64,000 bases of DNA from Paracoccaceae bacterium. GTDB taxonomy: Bacteria; Pseudomonadota; Alphaproteobacteria; Rhodobacterales; Rhodobacteraceae. A model generated the notes under the pieces. That model worked only from the letters and a program-made list of their open reading frames with translations, was not told the DNA's origin and searched no databases. The position numbers and the translations under genes are program-made. This document shows, piece by piece, positions 57,496-64,000 of this stretch (positions within the stretch are counted from its first letter, which is position 1; every line of letters begins with the position of its first letter). The stretch lies in contig JASBTX010000018.1 of the NCBI GenBank assembly GCA_030148225.1, positions 1 to 64,000 of the forward strand, in the 5' to 3' direction.

Positions 57496-58386
57496 CTAAG
57501 GCGTCAGGTAGTCGCGCCAGTCATGGCGGGGTGCGAACCCCAGCAGGGCCTTTGCCCGGGCATTGGTGTAAAAGCTCTCATCCTCGGCCATGTCCCGTCG
57601 CAGCGGCACGCCCTGATAATATCGCGAACAGAGTTCTGACGTGCCAAGCGCCACCGAGTGATTGTCATTGGCCACGTTGAAGACCTGATAGCCCAGCCCG
57701 TCCACGGCAAGGCAGCGATCCACCATCTGGCCAAGATCACGCGCATCGATATAGGCAAAGATATTGCGCAGGCGCAGCGTTGGATCCTGCATGTATTTCG
57801 GGAAATCCTGTTCATATTCATGCGGTTCAATGACGTTGTTGATCCGCAGGCCATAAATGTCGAAACCGCTGCGGCGCTGAAAACTGCGCGCCGTCGCCTC
57901 GTTGACCACCTTGGACATGGCATAGCTGTCCTCGGGCAAGGTCGGATGATCTTCGTCAATCGGCAGATAGTCCGGTTTGCGCTCGCCGTCGGCGAAACAG
58001 ATACCATAGCTGGTCTCGGATGAGGCGAAAACGATCTTGCGCACGCCGAATTTCACGGCAGCATCAATGACATTATAGGTGCCTATCGTGTTGACGCGGA
58101 AACACTCGTTGTCGGGTTTCAGGAGGATGCGCGGCACGGCGGCAAAATGGACCACGGCGTCGAAGCGCGGTGTGCCGGTGCCGGGCTCAAGCTCATCAAA
58201 GCCCGCATAGCTCAGCATCGTATCATAGACCTGTCCCGCATCGGTGATATCGACGATACGGTCGTCGACCCCGTCCATGCCCAGCGGGGTCAGATCGATA
58301 TTCAGAACGCGGTGCCCCTGCGAGGTCAGATAGGCCACGGCATGACGCCCTGCCTTGCCGCTGCCACCGGTGAACAATATCCGCAT
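57496..58386 (-). CDS. NAD(P)-dependent epimerase/dehydratase
   Basis: 'MRILFTGGSGKAGRHAVAYLTSQGHRVLNIDLTPLG', 'VHFAAVPRIL', 'SYAMSKVVNE'. Confidence 0.9.
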   Translation of the reverse strand: MRILFTGGSGKAGRHAVAYLTSQGHRVLNIDLTPLGMDGVDDRIVDITDAGQVYDTMLSYAGFDELEPGTGTPRFDAVVHFAAVPRILLKPDNECFRVNTIGTYNVIDAAVKFGVRKIVFASSETSYGICFADGERKPDYLPIDEDHPTLPEDSYAMSKVVNEATARSFQRRSGFDIYGLRINNVIEPHEYEQDFPKYMQDPTLRLRNIFAYIDARDLGQMVDRCLAVDGLGYQVFNVANDNHSVALGTSELCSRYYQGVPLRRDMAEDESFYTNARAKALLGFAPRHDWRDYLTP

Positions 58387-58646
58387 GATGCCTCCTCTTC
58401 GGTTGTTGCGCACCTTGTGGCACAAGGGTTCCGGACGGGTCCAGATGGCCCGCCGTCGCACAGACGGGATCGGCCACTGATCTGTCCATCCCGGTACCAC
58501 CGCGTTCCCGGGCAGACAGCACGTTAAAGAATTACCCGGACGCTTCTCATTTCATTGCCATGGCGCACATCCGCCCCTAGGCTTCATGCCAACGTGGCGG
58601 GCAACTGCCCGTTGCAGTCAGGCCATGCCAAAACAAGGAAAATTCT

Positions 58647-59363
58647 GTGAATCAGGTTGGATGGATTTTCTACAGTCACTGGACGTTCGACAAGAAATAT
58701 TCCCACAACGAACTCGCACCACCAGCACCAGCTGACAGCGCGCTTTGGCTTTGCGGCCCCGACAGCGCATGGGATCCGGTTGCCGTGCGCAGCCGCGAGG
58801 GCGCGTCATGGGCCGGGGCCAGTTTTCACGCGGACCGCGCAAGTGCAGAGGCCGCATTTGATCGCGCAGAGACACATTTTGCCACGCTCCCGGCCTATCA
58901 CGAGGTCTGGCACGCCATCCTGAGGCCCTACAGGTTTTCCGGTGTGACAAACTGGTTTTCCGCGCGCCAGCTTGACTTGGTGCTTGCGCCCGACGATCCG
59001 GGCGGGCCGCTCGCGATCATGACCTCTGCCGGCTATGACACTGAAAACCAGAACGATCTGCCGCGCATTCTGGACTTTACGTCAAAGGTGGACGAAGTGC
59101 GCAACTGGTACGGTACGCTGGATGAAAACATCATCCACGGCAATTTTCAGCACCAGCATGACGATATTGACGGGATGACCTTTTCCATCTGGAAATCCGA
59201 TCAGGCCATGATGAAGGCGGCCTATGGCACCGGCACGCACCGGACATATCTGGACCAGCAGAAATCACAAAAACTGGCCGACCGGACATGCTATCTGCGT
59301 AACCGCATCATCGCCAGCAAAGGCACGTGGCAGGGCGGCAATCCCGTGGACCTGACGGGCTAG
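58647..59363 (+). CDS. Conserved hypothetical protein
   Basis: 238 aa ORF from GTG, 'VGWIFYSHWTFDKKYSHNELAPP...YGTGTHRTYLDQQKSQKLADRTCYLRNRIIASKGTWQGGNPVDL'; not overlapped by a better ORF. Confidence 0.7.
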   Translation: MNQVGWIFYSHWTFDKKYSHNELAPPAPADSALWLCGPDSAWDPVAVRSREGASWAGASFHADRASAEAAFDRAETHFATLPAYHEVWHAILRPYRFSGVTNWFSARQLDLVLAPDDPGGPLAIMTSAGYDTENQNDLPRILDFTSKVDEVRNWYGTLDENIIHGNFQHQHDDIDGMTFSIWKSDQAMMKAAYGTGTHRTYLDQQKSQKLADRTCYLRNRIIASKGTWQGGNPVDLTG

Positions 59364-59499
59364 GCGCTGTTCCTTCGCGCAAAGTTGGCTGGGGAGATGA
59401 CCGCAGGAAAAGCGATGAATTGGTAAATTCAGCGATTATAAGTCACGCTCCAGCCGTGCAGGCTATGCACGCTGGGCAAAATCCGAAGATTGTCTGAAT

Positions 59500-59826
59500 T
59501 TAGTCTGGTCGGCCAAACCCGAAATCATCCCGGAAGCGGCCGATCTGGTGCATCCTCTCGTGCAGGATTGTCACGATCCCGATGTCGCCATTCGAGAGAT
59601 AGCGCCAATAAACGAAATGGCGCTCGTAGCGAAAAAAGAACCCCTCGACACCAAACTCGGCCGGGACGGGTTTCGAAGCGACACCGTGCGCCGCGATCTT
59701 TTCAAGAGCAGCGAACAGACCGGTGATGTATTTCTCGGCCTGATCCTCGCCCCACCGGACGCATGAGTGGAGGTAGATGTCATCAAGGCGGCGAGAAGCC
59801 GCTTCCTGTATGCGGATGTCCGGCAC
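59500..59826 (-). CDS. RelE/ParE family toxin
   Basis: 'IRIQEAASRRLDDIYLHSCVRWGEDQAEKYITGLFAALEKIA...FRYERHFVYWRYLSNGDIGIVTILHERMH'. Confidence 0.9.
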   Translation of the reverse strand: MPDIRIQEAASRRLDDIYLHSCVRWGEDQAEKYITGLFAALEKIAAHGVASKPVPAEFGVEGFFFRYERHFVYWRYLSNGDIGIVTILHERMHQIGRFRDDFGFGRPD

Positions 59827-59830
59827 CAGT

Positions 59831-60085
59831 TCAGGACCGGTTCCGCGCGATCACATCGCTCGCCGTCAGCGGCTGATAGCTCTCCTCGGTTGCGTCAAAC
59901 GCGTGGGTCAGTTCGGCCTTCAGACGGTCGAATGCTTCCGCCTCCACCCTTTCCTTGTCCCGCCGGATCAGGTCCCGGATATACTCGCTGACATTTTCAT
60001 AGACACCATCATCGCCCGTATTTGCCGCGACGAAATCGCTAAGCGCACCGCTGACGCGTACCGTCATTGTGGTTGTTTTCGACAT
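59831..60085 (-). CDS. ParD-like/CopG type II antitoxin
   Basis: 'MTVRVSGALSDFVAANTGDDGVYENVSEYIRDLIRRDKERVEAEAFDRLKAEL'; 4 bp upstream of the toxin. Confidence 0.9.
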   Translation of the reverse strand: MSKTTTMTVRVSGALSDFVAANTGDDGVYENVSEYIRDLIRRDKERVEAEAFDRLKAELTHAFDATEESYQPLTASDVIARNRS

Positions 60086-60338
60086 GATGTTTTCCTAACG
60101 CCCACTACGTATTCAATATAACTATAAAAGAATACACATCAAGCGGCCGTAAAGCTGGCCGAGCCATGCAACGATTTCCTGTAGATGTAGGCCATTTTGA
60201 TAAAAAATCCCAAACGTCAGCAAATCGCGCCGCCTATGAACTGAAACAATAACCAGGTAGAAAATCAGTTCCAAAAAACCTGAGCAACAGGGTTGAATCG
60301 ATGATCGACCGAGCTGGCAGAAATTCGCCTGAGGAAAG

Positions 60339-60428
60339 TGGCGGAGAGACAGGGATTCGAACCCTGGGTGGGCTTGCACCCACAACGGTTTTCGAGACCG
60401 CCCCGTTCGACCACTCCGGCACCTCTCC
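60339..60428 (-). tRNA. tRNA-Ser (anticodon CGA), CCA encoded
   Basis: Reverse complement GGAGAGGTGCCGGAGTGGTCGAACGGGGCGGTCTCGAAAACCGTTGTGGGTGCAAGCCCACCCAGGGTTCGAATCCCTGTCTCTCCGCCA: 7-bp acceptor, anticodon loop CTCGAAA, long variable arm, T-loop TTCGAAT. Confidence 0.96.
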
Positions 60429-60571
60429 GCGTCCGGGCTGAGTAAGAGGTTTGCGCGGCTGCCGCAAGGGGTAATCAGGGGGAAAGTTGCCTGCCTTTGA
60501 GACGCGGGGTATTTCGCCGGTCCAGTGGGAGCTTTCTGGCCAATCGCGTGCGCTCCGGCTAGGAAGGGCGC

Positions 60572-61417
60572 ATGAAAACCAGCCCGAGGATTGCCATGCG
60601 CCGCTTTCTGTCCCTGATCGTCATTCTGGTAACGCTACCCTTGCAGGCCACTGCCCAACGGGCGGATGTCGCGACCCTTTTCGATGTGATGCGCATCGAC
60701 GAGATGTTGGCGGTGATGAGCGAGGAGGGCATCGGCTTTGGCGGCGATATCCAGCGCGACATGTTCCCGCAGAACAACGATCCGGCCTGGATGGAAGAGG
60801 TGCGCGCCATTTATGACCCGAGCCGCCTGCAGGAGATTTTTGCCGAGGGTTTCGGCGATGATCCGTCGCCTGCGATGGTGGGCCGGATCACGGCGTTCTT
60901 TCAGTCCGATCTGGGCCAGCGCCTGACCGAGGCTGAACTGGTGGCGCGGAAGGAGTTTCTGAAACCCGGTCTGGAAGAAGCCGCCATGCAGGCAGGGCTA
61001 GACCTGCGCGCCGCGGGCGGAGCAAGGCTGGCGTTGTTGACCAAATTTGTAACGGTCAATGATCTGGTATCGGAAAACGTTGTTGGGGGGCTGAATTCCA
61101 ACCTCGCTTTTTTCAGGGGCATGAACACGGGCGGTGCCTTTGGCGAGGCGATCCCGGAAGAAGAGCTGTTGCGCGATGTCTGGGCGCAGGAGCCAGATTT
61201 GCGCGCCGATACCGAGGATTGGGTCTATGGTTTTGTTCTCGCGGCCTATGGCGGGTTCAGCGATGACGAGATAAAGGCCTATATCGATATCTCGGCCAGC
61301 GATGCCGGGCAGGCGTTCAACCGGCATCTCTTTGCCGCCTTTGACGCGCTTTTCGATGATGTTTCCTTTGCATTGGGGTTTGCCGCGGCAAAATATGTTT
61401 CGGGCGAAGATATCTGA
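60572..61417 (+). CDS. DUF2059-like secreted protein
   Basis: Signal peptide 'MRRFLSLIVILVTLPLQATAQ'; 'LSDDEIKAYIDISASDAGQAFNRHLFAAFDALF'-type C-terminus typical of DUF2059. Confidence 0.75.
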   Translation: MKTSPRIAMRRFLSLIVILVTLPLQATAQRADVATLFDVMRIDEMLAVMSEEGIGFGGDIQRDMFPQNNDPAWMEEVRAIYDPSRLQEIFAEGFGDDPSPAMVGRITAFFQSDLGQRLTEAELVARKEFLKPGLEEAAMQAGLDLRAAGGARLALLTKFVTVNDLVSENVVGGLNSNLAFFRGMNTGGAFGEAIPEEELLRDVWAQEPDLRADTEDWVYGFVLAAYGGFSDDEIKAYIDISASDAGQAFNRHLFAAFDALFDDVSFALGFAAAKYVSGEDI

Positions 61418-61601
61418 AAGAGGCACCGGGTTTTGCGTTGACTCTTGGTTCGCGCGCGCTCATAAGCCCGATCTGTGATGCGGGCCGGTGCCCGCTTCTG
61501 TTGTTTAATACCGCCCTGACGGGGCGCGCTGTCCGGGGCGGGATGCTCCCCAACGCCTGCAAAGCAGGGGCCGAAGGACGCGGAAGCAAAGGAAAACGCA
61601 T

Positions 61602-62297
61602 ATGTTTGCGGTGCTGAAGACCGGCGGCAAGCAATACCGTGTACAGGATGGCGACGTCCTGAAGGTAGAAAAGCTGGCTGCAGAGGCGGGTGAGACCGTC
61701 CAATTCAACGACATCATGATGCTGGGCGGCGACAAGACCGTGATCGGCACGCCCCAGGTGGACGGTGCAGCCGTTCAGGCCGAGGTGATCGATCAGATCA
61801 AGGGCGACAAGGTCATCCATTTCGTCAAGCGCCGGCGCAAGCATTCGTCCAAGCGCACCAAGGGCCACCGCCAGCAGCTGACGCTGTTGCGGGTCACATC
61901 GATCCTGGCCTCGGGCGGTGACAAATCCGGCGTCAAGGCCGCCATCGGCGCAGGCGCGGCAGGGGTTGCAGCCGTTGTCGCGGCGGACAAGCCCAAGAAA
62001 GCGGCACCCAAGAAAGCCGCCGCACCCAAGGCCGGGGCAAAGCCCAAAGCCGAAGCGAAACCCAAACCCGCCAAGAAGGCCGATGCGCCTGCGGCGGGCG
62101 CGGATGATCTTAAGGAATTGTCCGGTGTCGGCCCGGCGCTGGAGAAAAAACTGCACGCCGCCGGTGTGACGTCTTTTGCCCAGATCGCGGCATGGGGCGC
62201 CGACGACATTGCCGAGTTCGATGACAAACTGTCCTTTAAGGGCCGGATCGAACGCGAAGGCTGGGTCGCGCAGGCCAAAGCGAAACTTGAAGGGTAA
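61602..62297 (+). CDS. rplU: 50S ribosomal protein L21 with C-terminal Lys/Ala/Pro linker and helix-hairpin-helix extension
   Basis: '[35 protein letters not shown]...[29 protein letters not shown]' followed by KAAPKK... and '[31 protein letters not shown]'. Confidence 0.97.
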   Translation: MFAVLKTGGKQYRVQDGDVLKVEKLAAEAGETVQFNDIMMLGGDKTVIGTPQVDGAAVQAEVIDQIKGDKVIHFVKRRRKHSSKRTKGHRQQLTLLRVTSILASGGDKSGVKAAIGAGAAGVAAVVAADKPKKAAPKKAAAPKAGAKPKAEAKPKPAKKADAPAAGADDLKELSGVGPALEKKLHAAGVTSFAQIAAWGADDIAEFDDKLSFKGRIEREGWVAQAKAKLEG

Positions 62298-62308
62298 GGA
62301 GAGAACAG

Positions 62309-62578
62309 ATGGCACATAAGAAAGCTGGTGGTTCATCCCGTAACGGTCGCGATTCCGACGGCCGCCGCCTTGGCGTCAAGAAATTCGGTGGCGAGCATGT
62401 GCTTGCCGGCAACATCATCGTGCGCCAGCGCGGCAACAAATGGTGGCCGGGCGACAATGTCGGTCAGGGCAAGGATCACACGCTCTTTGCGACTGCCGAA
62501 GGTCACGTGAGTTTCCGCAAGGGCTTCAAGGGCCGTACCTATATTTCCGTGCTTCCGGCAGCGGAGGCCGCTGAATAA
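62309..62578 (+). CDS. rpmA: 50S ribosomal protein L27
   Basis: '[52 protein letters not shown]'. Confidence 0.98.
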   Translation: MAHKKAGGSSRNGRDSDGRRLGVKKFGGEHVLAGNIIVRQRGNKWWPGDNVGQGKDHTLFATAEGHVSFRKGFKGRTYISVLPAAEAAE

Positions 62579-62607
62579 GCCGAACCTCAACGGGTAAAAG
62601 ATGCAAA

Positions 62608-62638
62608 GGGGATCGGCGACAGGCCGGTCCCTTTTTTT
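62608..62638 (+). terminator. Rho-independent terminator after rpmA
   Basis: GGGATCGGC-GACAG-GCCGGTCCC-TTTTTTT. Confidence 0.9.
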
Positions 62639-62706
62639 ATGTTGCCGCCTCCGGCAGGAGTATTTGGACAAAGAAGAAGGAGGAGGCGCGCAAGCGTCTG
62701 AGAGAG

Positions 62707-63309
62707 ATGTCTGTTGCAGCCGGATCACTCGTGATATTTGCCGCCAGTCAGGTGGGCACGCCCGGACCGGCCAATCTGGCGCTGATGGCGGCGGGCGCGC
62801 GCTATGGTCTGGTGCCGGTTCTGCCTTTCGTGGCGGGGGTCGCGCTTGGCAAGCAGCTGATCATCTGGCCGGTCGGTTTCGGGCTGATGAGCTATGCGGT
62901 GCGCTATCCCTGGCTTTTTGAAGCGCTGAAATGGGCATCCGTCCTCTATATCCTCTGGCTGGCATGGCGGATCGTCAATCTGCGCCTGTCCGAACGCGAG
63001 GGTCCTGCCAGCGTGCCGGGTTTTTCGGCCGGTCTGCCGGTCCATCCGCTGAACCCCAAGGCATGGGCAATGGTCACAGCGGCCTTTACCGGCTTTGTCA
63101 CGCCGGACACACCCGCCCTGACGGCGACAGCGCTGATCGCGGTGATATTTCTGGGGCTGCAGGTGCTGCTGCATCCGTTTTGGGCGCTGGCGGGCGCGCG
63201 GATCGCCCGGCAGGTGGCGGGCAGGCAGGGCGAGCGCGTTCTGATGTGGGGGCTGGCCGCAGCGACGGTGGCCAGTGTTTTTTACGCTGTTTTCGCGGGA
63301 GGCCGTTGA
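62707..63309 (+). CDS. LysE family translocator
   Basis: 'FAASQVGTPGPANLALMAAGARYGLVPVLPFVAGVALGKQLI', 'HPLNPKAWAMVTAAFTGFV'. Confidence 0.88.
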   Translation: MSVAAGSLVIFAASQVGTPGPANLALMAAGARYGLVPVLPFVAGVALGKQLIIWPVGFGLMSYAVRYPWLFEALKWASVLYILWLAWRIVNLRLSEREGPASVPGFSAGLPVHPLNPKAWAMVTAAFTGFVTPDTPALTATALIAVIFLGLQVLLHPFWALAGARIARQVAGRQGERVLMWGLAAATVASVFYAVFAGGR

Positions 63310-63851
63310 TGGAGATCGTGCGTTTTGACACCCAGCCTGTCATCCGGGGCGCGCGGCTGACGCTGCGCCCGGTCAGCATGTCCGATGCCGGGGCGATCGC
63401 GCTTTATGCCGGGGATCAGCGCGTGGCCGAATGGACACGCTCGATCCCGCACCCGATGCCACCCGGCGCGGCTGAGGCCTTTATCCGCCAGGTACAGGCG
63501 CCGGAGCGGAGCGAGGATGTCTGGGTGATCGAGGGGCATGAAGGCGGGCTGCGCGGTGTGCTGGGCCTGATGGGGCTGGAGCGGATGGATCGCGGGCAGT
63601 CGGAAATCAAGTATTGGGTGGCACCGCAATTCTGGCGGGCCGGGATCGCGTCTGAGGCGGTGATGACGCTGATCGGGGCCAATCCGCATCATGCGCGCAC
63701 CATCTTTGCCGAGGTGTTTCAGGGCAACCATGCCTCGGCGCGGGTGCTGTCGCATGCCGGTTTTGATTATCTGGGCGATGCTGAGGCGTACTCGGTGGCG
63801 CGCAACAGCAGGGTGGCGACATGGACCTATCTGCGCAGGATGGGCAGGTGA
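63309..63851 (+). CDS. GNAT family N-acetyltransferase
   Basis: 'RLTLRPVSMSDAGAIALYAGDQRVAEW', 'YWVAPQFWRAGIASEAV', 'NHASARVLSHAGFDYLGD'. The ORF-track start at 62931 is artefactual. Confidence 0.9.
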   Translation: MEIVRFDTQPVIRGARLTLRPVSMSDAGAIALYAGDQRVAEWTRSIPHPMPPGAAEAFIRQVQAPERSEDVWVIEGHEGGLRGVLGLMGLERMDRGQSEIKYWVAPQFWRAGIASEAVMTLIGANPHHARTIFAEVFQGNHASARVLSHAGFDYLGDAEAYSVARNSRVATWTYLRRMGR

Positions 63852-64000
63852 GCGCGGCGTTGGTCCGGACCAAACGGTTGGTGCTGCGCAACATGGTGGC
63901 GGCGGATGCCGAGGCGCTTTGCCGGATCGTCACCCATCCTGAGGTCGGGCCGATGCTCCTCAGGTTTCCGCCCGACTGGACGCCCGGCGCGGCGCGCGAA
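63821..64000 (+). CDS. GNAT family N-acetyltransferase, N-terminal part (runs off window end)
   Basis: Open frame 'ALVRTKRLVLRNMVAADAEALCRIVTHPEVGPMLLRFPPDWTPGAARE'; start ATG 63821 or GTG 63848 (GTGA overlap). Confidence 0.75.
   Translation, partial: MDLSAQDGQVSAALVRTKRLVLRNMVAADAEALCRIVTHPEVGPMLLRFPPDWTPGAARE

Noticed and set aside
1-64000. CRISPR array, rRNA genes, intact transposase or prophage
   Set aside because: No regularly spaced direct repeats, rRNA signatures, transposase or phage structural ORFs were recognised on reading the sequence and ORF track.

Overview
This 64 kb window comes from a GC-rich alphaproteobacterial chromosome. Protein style, the rplU extension and the transporter repertoire suggest Rhodobacteraceae/Roseobacter, but that is inference. 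Left to right: (i) about 1 kb that looks like the edge of an accessory island, with a WYL-type regulator truncated by the window start, an AlpA-like HTH protein and a possible tRNA-3'-end-like att relic; (ii) a LysR regulator divergent from an FAD-linked oxidase; (iii) a secreted-protein gene interrupted by an in-frame TAA; (iv) a nucleotide-sugar/glycan locus (5.5-17.2 kb) with nucleotidyltransferase, two Gfo/Idh oxidoreductases, a radical SAM protein, a YbhN-like membrane protein, two SDR-type sugar enzymes, a C-methyltransferase, a GT2 and a large membrane protein; (v) a four-gene operon of predicted secreted proteins of unknown function (17.5-24.1 kb); (vi) a glycosyltransferase/sulfotransferase cluster (24.2-32.6 kb) with a frameshifted porin-like gene; (vii) a PQQ-type sugar dehydrogenase-like protein; (viii) a ~14-gene, largely translationally coupled catabolic operon (34.3-48.2 kb) with a CUT1 ABC transporter, LacI regulator, HisD-like and SDR dehydrogenases, cupin, MetE-like and RraA-like proteins and an expansion of SnoaL/NTF2-like proteins, divergent from another SnoaL-like protein plus a COG3618-type lactonase across a pair of LacI-like operators; (ix) a TAXI-TRAP transporter and sulfatase; (x) a ParD/ParE-like pair beside tRNA-Ser(CGA), then DUF2059, rplU-rpmA, LysE and GNAT genes. 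The best candidate for an undescribed system is the SnoaL-rich catabolic island (34.3-50.1 kb). No CRISPR array, rRNA or intact transposon/prophage was recognised. All assignments are by eye; no database searches were run.
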